Part shown: piece after piece, positions 12,601 to 27,600 of the stretch
Position numbering within the stretch: position 1 is the first letter of the stretch
How the letters are laid out: every line of letters starts with the position of its first letter
Program-made: the position numbers and the translations under genes
The notes under the pieces: generated by a model
Told to the model about the DNA's origin: nothing
The model's input: the letters and a program-made list of their open reading frames with translations, nothing else
Databases searched by the model: none
NCBI RefSeq assembly: GCF_000224145.3
Contig: NW_004190484.2
Location: 114,406-178,405 of the forward strand
DNA: 64,000 nt
Source of the DNA: Ciona intestinalis
Taxonomy: Eukaryota; Chordata; Ascidiacea; Phlebobranchia; Cionidae
Reading direction: 5' to 3'

Positions 12601-15600
12601 AGTTATTATATTTTTTAGATTGATTGCTACATTAGGAATTACCTTTTCGAGGAGATATTATGTCAAATCCCCTTGCTGTAGCTTTTGCCATCATAAAGTC
12701 ACGAACTTTTTTGTCATGGTTAATTACTCTTTGTAATTCCTGTATGAATATCAAACAAACGATGGCGATGGTAAATAAATACAAGGCACCAAACTTAAAG
12801 TATTAATATGATCCACTACAACTTAAAAAGTTCAACAATCACCAAGTGTAAGCAACATTAATGTTAAACACAATTTCCTACATTTGGTTAATTGAAATTC
12901 TCTGTATTAGCTAAAAACCAAAAAATTACATTTCTTGACTTCTCGGATCACCATCTTGACAAATGCCATGCTCTGTTGCGATACTACAGGCTTTAAAATA
13001 AATTTAAAATTAAATTTATGTTAAACTAGAATATGGATATCAATGCTGGTTAGAAGTGCTGATTTCATATATTCAAATATTACATGGATAAATTAATAAC
13101 TCAGAGTTGTAATTTTATAAACAATACGCCTAGGATACTCACTTTTATTTCTGCATTAAATAATTGTAAATCTTTCTCTGCTTTTTCTTTTAAAAGAAAT
13201 ATTTTGCTGTGTGCATCGTCACGTTGGTCATACGCCAAGGTTGATGCTTCAATCACTTGACCGATCTCACGTTTTAAATCTTTCAAAGACTAATAAATAA
13301 AAACATAAAATAATTTTTTTTTTATTATATCAATTGATGTACAGAATTCCTCTTCAAATAATTCAACCGATAATAAATATTTGGAATTTTTGCAGATTTT
13401 TTTCGGCCTTTTCTGTGGTAATGGTAACAATTAGAGTACATTTGAGCATCTCCATTTATATAAAATTTGGGGGGCATGCCCCTTTAGGAAAGACCCCAAC
13501 AGCAAAGATAGACTTGTTGGAACAATATTACTTTAAAATAACCCCCAAAAAATTAATATTAACATGTTTCTGTTTATATAAAATTTACCTTATCCAACTT
13601 TTTAAATTGAATTTGAAACCTTCCTTTCTCAATTCGTAATGTTTCAATCTGTTCTCTCAGAGCGCCATTGCATGTTAAGGCTATGTTAAATTTGGACAAA
13701 GCCTAAACAAGGTCACGTAATATGGTTATACCTTATGGATACTAGTTTGTTAAGACAATGAATGAATAATACTTATTTTATTTTTGCCACACCTTTATAC
13801 CACGAGTGTTTTGTTTATACACTGCATGTCCATGTATGAGTTATTACATATTTAACTTTTTGAGTGAACTTTTTTGTAATAATTTGGACAAACCATTGGT
13901 AACTACTGGATGTCTGATAGATATCTACAGATCTTGTTATACTAGTATTTTATTGGTTAAAATGGGATCTTCATTCAGGAAAAGATAGGACTGGTAATTT
14001 TCTAAATAAACTAATTATAGTCCTAAATATTATTGTCATACTCTATGCAATCTGCCTTCCAGTACACTCATTCGTTTCTGAGTGGTTTGAGCAAAACTTC
14101 TGGTAGAATCAGCACCTCCCATTTTCTTACGCTGCTCTTGAACATTTTTCTCCCATTCTTGAATTTCCTCATTAAGTTTACTTTGATTTACTTTCTCTTC
14201 CTCAATTTCCAATAAACAGTCATCTACATAAAACAAAACTAAAATGATTGGACCCGACCAAACAGTTTGAAAAAATGTAAGCGAGTCATGTCACCGTAGG
14301 CGCCGAGTTTGGAAAAGAGGTGCCAAACGTGACGTCATAATTAAACAAAGCGCTATAGGCATCGCTTGTCAGTATCGCGATATCCTTTACCTATGGTTGT
14401 AATTTCACCTTTGAAGTAATAAAGTCGATTATATACACATACATCTGTAACCGGATATCAAAGGAGATCAAATCTCTTTCACTTCCGTGCGACAGATGTA
14501 TCCCCTCACTGCACTTCGATCACAGTTTACTATATTTACTATAGGTTGAAGCAGGCGGAAACGTTCTAAATTTCTTGGATATGCAGAGGGCAGCGCGTTG
14601 ACTATGATATCCTTTAAACCACTCAATACATGCGAGTGATGTGACACACTCGGATGTTTGACAGAAATTCGCAACATTTAATTGCCCTGCGTAACTTACA
14701 GTTTCGTGTAAAATAAATATAATTCGCTTGTTGAACAAGTGGTTATAAACTACGGTACCTAAAAAAAACGATCCCAGAAGTAGTATATTCCATATTTACA
14801 ATGTTTTCCTCAGCCAAGCAGCGTGTTTATTACGAAATAGTAAAGATTCACACATGGATTTATTGCATCATAATAGCAATTGTCGGATCTGGCAATTAAT
14901 TACGGTATAATAGCAATTCAAACGTTAATTATTTGTGTCATAATAGGGACTCACACCTTCATTATTTAGCATATAATTTCTTAAAAACAGGCTGAATGTT
15001 TGCTTTTTTATGTTTGCGATAAAGTAAAGGATTGACACGTTTGCAATGAATGCTTTGTAAGCGCTTAAATGCGCCGATTTGGTGATTGGTATGTGACCGC
15101 TGGCATAGGCGCCTAGATTTCAAAATCAGCGGGGAGGCGATACTATTTTATAACAAAAAGTAAAAACGAGAAACATCAAATACCCTGTCTGCGATTACGG
15201 TCGCGTGCGCGGTTGGACGAGTTTGGGAATTTAGCTTTGATTGCGCAACAAGTTTACCGGTTGCATCATAACTACGAGTCTTACGTGAAGTTAGATAAAC
15301 ACGTATTTCTGTTATGACACAGTACCAATTCACATGTGGATTATTCGGGATTGAGTAACAATTAGATTGTTGCAACACAGCAGCAATTGTTGCGTCGATT
15401 ATTATTACAATAGTGGTTTATTGCCTTTAAGGTGTTGGGATTAAAAGTGTGTTTGCTTCATAGAACAATTGCGCTTTTATGCTGGGAAATGTTTTGAGTA
15501 TCTAATCGTTGTTAGCGTATAGAAGTTGCTATTCGCTACAATGCGACGCACACTGAACGAAGGTAAATTTTTAACTTGTGTCGGCGTGATTAAAACTCTT

Positions 15601-18600
15601 GGTAAGTTTAGCAAGATTAAGGAACGCCTTCGCGTAAGGTATTTTCCAGCCTGATGTTAGGTTTGNNNNNNNNNNNNNNNNNNNNNNNNNNNNNNNNNNN
15701 NNNNNNNNNNNNNNNNNNNNNNNNNNNNNNNNNNNNNNNNNNNNNNNNNNNNNNNNNNNNNNNNNNNNNNNNNNNNNNNNNNNNNNNNNNTGTTACGAAA
15801 TAGTATGGATTCACATGTGGATTCATTGCATCATAAAAGCGATTGTTTGACCTGGCAATTGATTACGACATAATAGCAATTCACACGTTGATTATTTGTG
15901 TCATAATAGCGATTGTCCCTTTGATTATTTACTTTGCCCTACCTTTCTCATAACTGCGTGTAAAATGAATATAATTTTCCTATTAAACGTGGCAACAGGC
16001 AGTAATATACAACCTAAATATGTTTCAGAAGTATAACTGCTTTATATTTACGATGTTTTCCTCAATCAAGCAGCATGTTAATTCTGAAATAGTAAGGATT
16101 TACTCGTGGATTCATTGCGCCACTTTAGCGATTGTCTGGCCTGGTAATTGATTACAGCACAATAGCAATTCACGCGTTGATCATTTGCGTCATAATACCA
16201 ATTGTCCCCTTGATTATTTTGCCTGCAGTTGCTTGAAAGCACGTTAAATATTTGCCATTTTACGTATGTGATCAAGTAAAGTATTAATACGTTTGCAATA
16301 AATACTTCTTACGCGGGTAAATGCAATGTATTGCGCACCTGCTTTAGAGATTAGAATGAGACCACTAGACGGCCTTAGCGATAGAAAATGGGTATGCCAT
16401 ATACCCTATAAATATTTTGAGGTATGCGCCACATACACGCATACCCAGGATCGGCGCCCATGCTGCTAATGTAAATATATTTTAATTTGGAGTTCCATTT
16501 CCCCCTTTATTGTAGTTTTTTATGTTTTGCGCATACGATATAGCTATTATGACGTCACTTAGCTATTAAGACGTAATAGCATTGGCGTAGAGTTTTGCAA
16601 TTGCGTGGAAGTGCGGCGAACAGGCAAAGACAATTTAATTTGTATGTATCTTAACGCAATAGTTAGACCTTCTACGCGACAGGAACACTTATCGCAATGT
16701 AACGTGGTTTAATTTGCAAGTGTAATACCGCTTAATCTTTTAGTAATCTGGAATTTAATATTTACTCCGTCGGCTGCGTAACAAATCGTATAATGTTAAC
16801 GTAAGTTACCTATTCCTGCAGTTCTGAAGTAACAAACAGCTTTATTTTATCATAAATCCGGCATTTATGCAGGCAAGAAACATTCGCAATTGTGACGTAA
16901 CATAACTAGCTATTTCGTAATACACTTACAGTATTTGATTGCGCAATAATAGGAATTGTGACGAATGCGTATTACGTGAGCAATATAAACCAGGATTTTA
17001 ACACGTGTATGTTCGGGGATTGCTTACAAAACACAGGCATTCTTAAACTGTAAATTCCTGTTAATTTCAAAAGAGGAAGTTGGTTGCCTCGGTTGCCATA
17101 AACTGCGGTTGGTGATCGCCGATTAGTTTTACAGTTTTTTAAACTAGCTTTTGTTAATAATTTGTATGCTGACCGAACACAGTTTGAGAAGTATGATACA
17201 TGAAACTGAGCCGTATTTATATCAGGAGAGCTTTTTTTAATCGGCATAAATCGTTTTTACCCGCAAATATTTAGTACTGACAGTTTGTGTCTGTTGCAAG
17301 TTGAAATCGTCGCCGTAATCTGGCTTTAATCGGAAAAAAAAAACGAAACTAGATTGACGCTTCTTCAATTAAGTTTGTACGTTGCGATCAACACTGCACG
17401 AGGAATCGTTTGCTTATAGACAAAAAAACACTGTCAGTGGGGCAGCAGAAGGAAGTTCGTTAAAATATTAGTAAAAAACTAAGACACCCCTGTGCGAATT
17501 TAGTACTTTTAACACGTAGTACTTTTAACACTAGTACTTGTAACACAGAACGCATGCGTCTATGATTTACGAAACTGCTAGAAAAATTTAAATACGAATC
17601 AGTATCGGCCGTATTTTTGTTTTTTTTACCATGCCTGACGCGCATTCGCAACTCTCAACTCTCAATCAAGGAAACTAAACATTGCTATAATAAATACTCC
17701 CATAAGCATACATATTATGCGATCGTCTGGTCTAGCACATGTAATAATGCTAGTTAATCCATGATTCCTTTGTTTCTGATTGGTCAATCAGGAAGCGGTA
17801 AAATGGGGTGATTTGCCGCATATTTACAAACAGTAGGATGTTATGTTGTAATAATCACGATTGCGCAAATATAAGTCAAATTTTAACACGTTTCTTTATG
17901 AATTAATCTGTCGATTGTCATCATCTAGACATTATATGCGCGTGCGGTATTCGTTAATTAAACAGGAGTAGCGAATTCCTAAATTGGCAAGAGTGCGTCG
18001 CACTCCGCACGCCCGTACTCTACGCCAGTGCGTAATAGGATTGGGTTCGTTTAAGGCATATGGTTCATTTTCTACTTATTGTGAAGTATGGTCTTGGTGC
18101 TCTGATCACACCTTTTTAAATCGCGGTGGAATGGTTGAAATGCACACACGCATTTCTCGTTCTATATCCAAGCATGATCGATATTTAGTTTTGATTGACG
18201 CTACCTCACAAAACCCAGTCTTACACAGATACGATATTGCAAAGGGCAGTAGTACACAGAGAGCTTTTGTTGCACACTTGTGGATTTTTTTGGCAAGTGT
18301 TGCTCCCCGAAACTAAATTATTTCGAATGATCAAAATTTTGTATTTAGTGTGAAGTTGGATGTTAAATCGGCGAATTTTTAAAATACGTCGGCAATATGC
18401 CGAGGATATAAAAGACGTGGGCAGGGCGTGGTGTCACTGACACGATGTCGCGCGCGCGTCTCTGATCACAAAATTCTTTTTTTAACTAGTTACGGTTTCT
18501 TATTACCACCGGACCAGTTATCACAAACAACAACAACGTGATGGTATAAATCTTATTCATCTTAAACAGGTAAATCATAACAGAGTTTATTAGGGTAGAA

Positions 18601-21600
18601 ACAGACTGGCGTTTAATCACAAACTCGGCATAAAAAAATAAAAGTTACTAACGAACTCGCCTACACTACGTTCATACACCAAACAAAAGAGCGCAAAAAC
18701 GAAAGAACGCAAAAAAGAAACAATGGAAAAGGGTTTTAAAATTCAAAAGTTTCTAAAACCCCAAAAAATCTTCATCCGAAAAGGACGACCACAAATCATC
18801 AGTTTCTGAATCGTTTTCTACAGATAAAGATGGGGTGCTACTGAAAGATTGTTTTGCCAACTTGGCAGGGTAATTAATGCCCTGTGGTCTTCGCACACCC
18901 AGTGTTCTATTTTTTTAATTTCCGCCGACCGCAAATTATGACGTCACAAATTTCCGCGAAAATTACGACTTTCGTAAATACTGTGTGCATTCGTACAATG
19001 GTTCGCTGACATAATCACTAATCAGTGATTCAGCTAATCAGTTATAAAGTTAAACCGCACGCATAGTTTGTAATAGTATTTAGAGACCGACCGATATCAA
19101 TTTTTTCCACCGATACCGATACCGATATTTTTAGCTTTCACCGATACCGATATTTTACCGATATTTTTACACTAGCGAAACAAATGAAAATAATCAATCT
19201 AAATCTGATTTAATAATTGTATTCGAGCAAATGCAAGTTATAGTACAGGAAACAAAGTTGTTCTGCGTGTTCGCCAGTGAGGCGGCTTCTTTTATCTTCA
19301 TATATATTTCCAATTGTGCTAAAATCTCGTTCACTTGGCACAGAAGAAGGCGGTGGATTTAAATATTTTCTAGCTAGTTTGGCTAGAATGACAAAACGAG
19401 TTTCATTATTTTTCCACCAATCCAGTGGATGTCCGGTAGACCGATCAATAAGTGGTTCTGAAAGATATTTATTAATTTCTGTTTGAACATCTGTTGATTC
19501 ACACTCATTGTTATCAGTAGATCCTTGACCTAAGACATTTTTGTACAAATTGGACAATAGGTCATTCTCACTATCACTGGATTGTTTTTGCTTCTTTGCT
19601 GCCACTGGTTCTTCTCCTTGGTCTTGTTCCTTAACTTCATTAATTAACCAATCCTTAGCTCTACCTAAGACAATCTCTGATGAAAATGGTTTGTCTTTGA
19701 ATCGGGGATCCAGGAGGCAAGCAATCACCACTGGTTTAACATTTTCAACATTACAATATCTTCTTAACAGGCTTTCACACATGGTTCCTTTTATAGTACC
19801 AATCCCAAATGTTGCTTCATTATCACTTTGTAGAAGAGCTTTAAGTACTGCAATACTGGGTAGTATGCATGATGCGGAAGCTTCAGAATGACTAATCTCC
19901 AACGTTATCGTCTCAAAGGGTATCAATAAAGCAACTAATTTGGCGACAAGTTCCCACTCATATGTATTTGGTAAACTAAAATGACCATACTCACTTGCAT
20001 ATATGCTGAGAGCATGCTTCTGTTCCAACATCCTACGCAACATATGTAGAGTTGAATTCCATCTTGTTGGGATTGCCTGTATAATTGAATGAACCGGCAA
20101 ACCAACTTGGTTTTGAATTGCATGTAGCCGTTTCTTTGCAAGTGTTGAATGATTGAAGTGTGTGGCACAGCGTTTAAGCTTTGCCACAATATCAATTACG
20201 ACTCTTTGAGATTCTATACCCTCTTTTATTATTAATTGCATGGTATGTGCACAGCAGCTGAAATCTGAAACATCTGCTACCCTCATGCCTTTGACAACAT
20301 TAGCACCACTGTCACGTAAAACAAGCAACACACGACTTCTGTCAATTTCCCACTGGCTAAGAATGTCCAAGAACACTTTACCTATGTAATCTCCTGTGTG
20401 AGACTCCGACATTGACTTTACTGACAAAACTAGTTGCTTTCTCTTCCATTGATTGTCAATAAAATGAGCTGTTAAACTCATAAGAGATTCAGTTGAACCT
20501 GACCAACAATCTGTAGTAAATGACAAACTCTCTCCTGCATTTTCTTCTTTGAGCATATTTTTAATTTTATCAACAACTTTCAGGTGAACTTTAGGCAACA
20601 TTTCTGTTCTGTAATACTTTTCATCTTTAAGATTGTACCTTGGCTCTGCAGTCGCCAGAAGACGTTTGAATCCTATGTCATTTGTGACTGAAAATGGCTG
20701 TATATCTGTAGCTATCATCTCAATTATCAGCTTATCCAAATTTCTGGACCGACCATCTGTATTAGACCACTTTCTACTATTGTCAAACGACTGAAACAGT
20801 GTAGGCTGCACGACCTTTGAACTTTTGCCTATTTTATGGCAGTGCGCTTGTTCATACACTTCTACTTCTCTGTGCTTACTACGCAAATGTGACCATAGGT
20901 TACTTGTATTTTTCTGAGCAGAAGAAGTGGAACCTTGACTGACCAAGTTCTTACACAGTTGGCACTTAACTGAACCTTCCGAAACATTAAAATAATCCCA
21001 AACTTTGCTAGAGGAAACTTTCGCAATGGCACTCATCTTGCAAGTTTTATTATACTAACGATATGCGGTAATCTATTTCGCGTGGTTTGTTTCGCGCGCT
21101 TACGCTTCAACGTCACGGCGCCTTTTTCTTTTTTCTCTAGCCTTTTCCCCTCTCTCTTCTCTTCGTTATATTCGCATACGCACATCGCTCGAACAATTTA
21201 TATATCGGTGCTTTTTTACCGATACCGATTATCGGTAGAACGTAAATATCGGCCGATAATATCGGTGAAACGATATATCGGTCGACCTCTAATAGTATTA
21301 TCATGCTATTTGTACTCTACGCAAGACAATTTTTTTATAAACGATATAGGAAAACGAACTATATACACGAGAGCATAGACGTCGGAAAATATTTTAAATG
21401 AAATATTAAACAGCGCTGCTGGCTTACATTGTTTAGAATGCGATACAGCGAAAAATCCTCGTCTGTTTAGCAGCAATATTGTTTGTTAATCTAAATTTAA
21501 TGTACTAATAAAGAGAGTACACCAAACTCGCGTTAGCAAAAAGTAGGCTTTCAAGAAATATACCCATCGATTGTCCCATCGAATAAGGTACGAGAACGCT

Positions 21601-24600
21601 GTGTATACCCATCGAACTGAGCTAAAATAAGCTTTAATGCATGGGCAGCTGTGTAAACAGTGCCTATTTTCGGCCGGATTTTTTTAAAACTGCCGGCAAA
21701 AAAACAGCCGGCGTGGGAATCCGGAATTTATTTACTTTGCCGGCTGGGTAACATTTTGTTTCGTGTTAACGTATGCGTAAGTTACCTATTCGTGCAGTTC
21801 TGACGTAACAAACAGCTTTATATTATCATAAATCCGACATTTATGCGGAGACAATGGCAATTGTGACGTAACATTACTAGCTATGTCGAAATGCACTTGC
21901 GGTATTTGATTGCGCCATAATAGGGATTGTGACTAATGTAATACGTAACAATACGAACAAATATTTCAACCCGTGTTACGTAATATAAAACTCAGACAAT
22001 CCTAAAGCACTATTAAATTCCAGGTAATTATTATTACAAATAAAATTCGTTGCAGGTAGAAACATGTGAGATTTTTTTAACTGTAGTTGGTAATCGCCGA
22101 TTAGTTTTATAGTTTTATTAAATCAAAGAAAGCAATCCTAGTAGAGTATTCCTTGCTTAAACTAGCGTCTGTTATTAATTTCAATGTTGACCGGACAAAG
22201 TTTGTCGCGTGTCCAAAAATATTGAAATTGATTTAAACAGTGGGTCTTCTAACAGAGGAGACAACCTTGTCCCCAATGATTCTACCAATTGTTCAATAAT
22301 ATGTTGCAGTTCGCTGGACACTTTATTTTTCGCTGCCAGTAAGTCCCCTTGAACAATGTATTGGTGAAAAGTAACTGTAGTCGATTCTTCTTCTCCAAGA
22401 ACTTTTCTCTATAGCATGGTCCATGGCGACTTGTAAACCTTCGGCGCAAGTGTCCTCAGGTTCTTCAAGAGACAAAACAGAAAACTTGGATTTGCCGAAC
22501 ATTGCCGATTTAAATACAAACAGCTCCTTTTCATCCATGATTTTGGCTGACGAGCTGCCACCCGACAATATACTATAATATCTAATGTTGCCTCTTTTAC
22601 CGGTTTGGTAATGCATTTTAATCTACTGCTTCGACTGAGATAGGAAGTTATTTCTTCACCAGACTTTCGATCTAGATAAGCGGAGCCTAAGTCTACATCC
22701 AGAATATCTTTATTAAATTTGCATATATCTTCGTACAGTTTAAATGACTTTGCTTTTGTTGTTAGAAAGTGCGCTGTTTGAAATTTTCTAATCATTTGGT
22801 TTCGCTGATCTGAACTTAATCGTCTAAAATATGGCAGCAGCGTCGTTTGCCCACCACTGGCACTAACTACAGTCGATGTGCTGGCGGAATTACTTTCATT
22901 GGTGGTTTCGTGAGCCTGTTCAATAAGCCTAAGCACAGCTGTCTCGTGAGAGCGGGACGAAAGATGGTAGCGAAAATTATTTTTTTTAAGTGATGTTCCT
23001 TTTACATAGGAGTCTACCTACTTTATAGCAAAAACTTTCTGTCAAATTTGGTTTCCATTATTTTTATAAAATTCACTGCATTTTTTACACCAAATTCGCG
23101 AAACATTCCTGACAACGTCTGCTTCATAGCCCAGGTCTGGAAATTCCCAGTTTTTTACAGTCGTTTCCTTCGGCTTGATCACATTTGTTACAACTACAAC
23201 TGCAGTGCAAGTAAAACCGGTATGCGAACACGTGTATTGGTAATGTGAGTTTGTAATCAATTGTTACAACAGAACGAAAACTAAGGTGTTTATCACCGAT
23301 TGTTACGTCATTTGCTATATGCGAAAACTTTACGATTATAAATGTATTAATGTATTTAGTGTATTATACTACCTCTCTTTGATTATTTATAGATTTTTTG
23401 TCTCTAATTTTTATAATCTGCATTAAATTGCCGTGAAAATTTATATTTTTTGTTAAAAAATTTTTTTTTACCGCATTGTTTTTATCGTCAGCAATAAACT
23501 GCGGACGATTTGTCTAAATGCATCGGCAAAACCGTCGGCAATTGATTGCTGACGTGAGTCTCAAAGGCTGCTTGTTGAAATACAATCAGGAATAATCAAA
23601 GATGAATTATTGATCCATGCTTTTGGGAAAATAATGTTTAAAGAGCAAACTAACGTTGTCAAGGTGTTTATAAATTACATCTTTATTACACATGTTGTTT
23701 TAAAAATGGGAAACAATCGCTTCGTTCATTGTTCTTTAATAAGTCCGCCTTCCATATTAGAAATTTTTTCGAAAGTCAGTGATTTTATCAAAAAGACCAA
23801 GAACATGAGTTTATTTTACTTAAAGATTTTCTACAAATTAAATAAAGAAATTAGTTTAAAACCTGTCAATCAACGCCTGCTGGTTATCAAAAGTTAAACT
23901 TGGTTTTACATCTACAACTGATCTTGACGCAGGTGCTGCATTTGTAAGCTGAGAAATCAGCCTACTCATTATTTAACCTAATGATGACATTATTTAACCT
24001 AATTTACTGTAGTAAACCAACCGTGATGATATAACCGGTGCAAATGAGCATAATTTTAATAAGTAACGTTTTAATTTAGCGTTTTCTACAAATTAAATAA
24101 AGAAATTAGTTTAAAACCTGTCAATCAACGCCTGCTGGCCATCAAAGGTTAAACTCGGTTTTACATCTACATGTTATCCAATTGCAAAGTTGGCAGAGTG
24201 AAATGTTGTATATTGATAACTGGTCTCGTGAATACCATTGAATTTAAATATTTAATTCACATTTTGTTATATGATATGGTACCTGTACCCAGGCATGTGA
24301 AATGTGCAAATCATGATAGCTTCTTTAATAAGATTCTGTGTACAATTAATAATAGCCTTGGCCCGAGCACTAATGACGTCATTAAGGAAAATGGGAGCAC
24401 GTGAACCAGTTCGGTTTAGTCGGAAGGTGCCACTAATCCAAATCGCGCAGGACACGTGGTTTCTGATCAAATGAACACGTGGTTCACCGACACAGAGACC
24501 ACACAAGACTATACGAGTTTCATGAATTGCAGTGTTGCAAGATGTAGAATTCATGGAAAACAAAATTGATTTATACTTGTTACAAAAGATTTTGCAGTAT

Positions 24601-27600
24601 ATTAAAATAAAAGTAATTTTACAATTTTTCGCCTTTAGTTACGAAATCATATGGGAAACACTGGCCACTCCCCAAACCCCATCAACTTGGATATTCTGTA
24701 TGGGTGATGCCCTTGAGTACCTAGGTTTTAGGCCAGATTTAGCCCATTAGCGAAACACCCTCGTGGCCTTGTGCGTTTTATAGTGTCGTGCTAGTGACTC
24801 ACCTATTCTTGTTCTGACTTTTATCTGCAGACTAGATGTCTCACAGTTGGATGCTCTTCGCACAGCGTATTCCCAAAAACCAAAAATACAAAAAAAGTCA
24901 AGCTGGCTTATCTGAATATCTTTTGGTTATTCATAGACGTGTCCGAACAGCAGTTACCAAGCATAAATAATTGAGCTAAAAATTGTAAACTAAATGTTAG
25001 ATGTAACATTATGTAAGTGCTTATAATTCAATTATCAGAAATTCTTCTTGTTTGAATTCTCAACTGGCAGTATATTATATCTTTCTTACATTCAATTTTT
25101 TTGGTTTTGGCAATTAGTCAAACGAAATACATAAAGTATTATATATTTTTCACCAGAATAATATATAATTGCTGACGGTGTGTTAAACACGTTTTGCATC
25201 AGCATGGTCTCGGTAAATACGGAAATTAAATTAAAACAGCTACCGTAAGTGCTGAAGTGTAAATTAAATTTCTTAAACTTTGTCGCAAACACACAGGATA
25301 CCTATTTGCTGAGAACTCCTTATAAACTTGGAAAAAGGAATTTTCTGCAGACGCTTTGTTTTACTGGCACCGAATACTGTGTACATAGATATCAGACAAA
25401 ATGTTTTGTCCAAATCGTATGGGAATTCGGACACGAATACGCACACGGGTTCGCATAATACTGTGTACAGCCACCTTTAAGCATTTTTCCCACTACATGA
25501 TATAATACAGTTACTTAATAATTTTCAACAACTTATAGGATGCATATTGTGGAAAGAATCAGATACTGCAGGATATCAGCTGCCCTACAAAGCAAATATG
25601 TTATTGATATGGAAGACAATGAGGAAATACTTAATCCTTACACATACAGGACTGAACAGATGAGACTGAGTAAGTTCCCTCTTCAATATCTAAGATATAA
25701 AGTATATATAAATATATTTATAAACTGTTGCATTTTTGTATATAATGTTGCCCAACAATAGTAATAATATAGAGTAAATAAATGTTGAAAGTTTTATTCT
25801 AAATGAATAAACAAATGTAACTTACTTTATCTTCGCATGGCCGGAAAAGGATAGTTGTTATAACACGGATGTTCATACACATTGGGCCAGCTTACGAATT
25901 ACCAAGTATATTACTTTGTGGGTGATATTTTTGTGGGTTTTTATTAGTGATGTACCGAAGTTTATTCGGTTTGCCGAATTTATTTGGCCGAATCAGCAAT
26001 TTTGACATAGATTCGGTTTTGGCCGAATCGTGAGTAAAGATTTGGCAAAAACCGAACTTTTTCACATACAATATAGCTACGAGAACTGGCGCAATTTGTG
26101 AGATAGGAATTAAAGACTATTTGCAACAAATAAGTTTAATTCAATTAATCGTCATGCTTTAAAGCAATGCTAATCATTTTGGATACGGTTCTATGGCCTA
26201 TGGCATACGTGCATTTTGATAAACTTCGTCATATTCGCGACCGAATATGCGCCGATAAAGAAACACTCGCCCTTTCTCTCTAAATAGTGCACGCGTCTGC
26301 GCACGATTCCCTGCACATTTTTAGCACAAAGCAGAATACAAAATGTAAATGTAAAGTTTTCGTATAATTTTTTTACACTGGATATAGTTTTAAGCCAGCG
26401 TGAGTAGTTTAAATGCAGGTAAATAGGGATTATGTGAATTTTAATTGGTGCAAATATAAGAGCGAGGAGCGATGCTATCAGTAAATTGGAACCAACAGAA
26501 ATTGTAATATGATATTACAAAGTATCGTCCCGGACGAGCTTGGACAGAAGCCAAAAAACATTGTTTGTTGGCACCGCACGAGAACCAGAGTTTCATTACG
26601 TCACTTTTCACGAGAATAAATTCACAACGATTGCCTCGCTTGTTACGTGTGGAACGCATGGTACTGAATGCGTCTTCCTTTATTTCCAAAGCAAACGCAG
26701 AGCTTAAACATGTGACGCTCATACACGATGTTTCGATCTCGTGGTTGATTGGGCAGTGGGAACATTCTTCCCGATTGTTATATTATGAAACGTCATAATT
26801 TATAGTTATGTTGTTATAGAACAAGCGATGTAACAATTAAATGAAACATGTTCCAATTCCTAGCGAAAGAATGTAATATTGAATGCAACGCCTGTTTTAG
26901 CACTTTTTGTCTGCGTTTGAGTTTGTGGAAATGGGGTCTGTCATTACATCAAAACAGCCCCCATGGTTGCAGCAGTTTATTTATTTTAATATAAAAAAGT
27001 CAGATACAGGAACACTGCGTGCTCGTGTTATTTGACACCAGCTGTAATTCGATACGGGCAAATTCGCTGACGTTGCGATTCGTATATTATTTACAACGAA
27101 TGAAAAATAATTAAAAAGAAAGCTATGCTGACTATTTTCGTTATCTCTTAGTAGCTTCACTTTTTGTTTATGTTTAATATTTGTCGCTCTCGCCTGCAAT
27201 ATTATAGCAATAGCATATGGCTCGGCACTCGGCCTAGATTTCAGCCGAGCGCCAAGCATCAAAAAAGGAGACGCTCGGACACAAGCTTTTGAGTTCGGGC
27301 TCGGCTCGACACATCCCTATTGGTAGGTGTCTAGTTAGAACTGCAATAATGGGTTAATGACATAAATACGTTAGTATGAAACCAACTGTTATGCAGCTAG
27401 CCAATTCAATAAATTTGGGTTCACACGGTAGACCACTGTTGGCAGTTTTTAAAAATTCCGGCCCTGTATTTTATACCTACACTTTATTTTTAAATCTAAC
27501 TACACTATTACGTAACATTTTGATCAACCGTAGATCACCGGTCTCTTTTATTCTGCATTTGTGGGTTGTAGGTGCAAAGAGTAATTGGTGTCATTTTCGT

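Noticed and set aside
22323-23260. Domesticated host gene from a hAT-like transposase
   Set aside because: Frame changes and missing C-terminal domain argue for a dead element; no introns or conservation can be shown from the sequence.
24836-24970. First exon of the CARD9-like gene (reading starting MSHSWMLFAQRIPKNQ)
   Set aside because: It has no CARD first-helix pattern, ends at a stop without a suitable donor, and follows a dispersed repeat.
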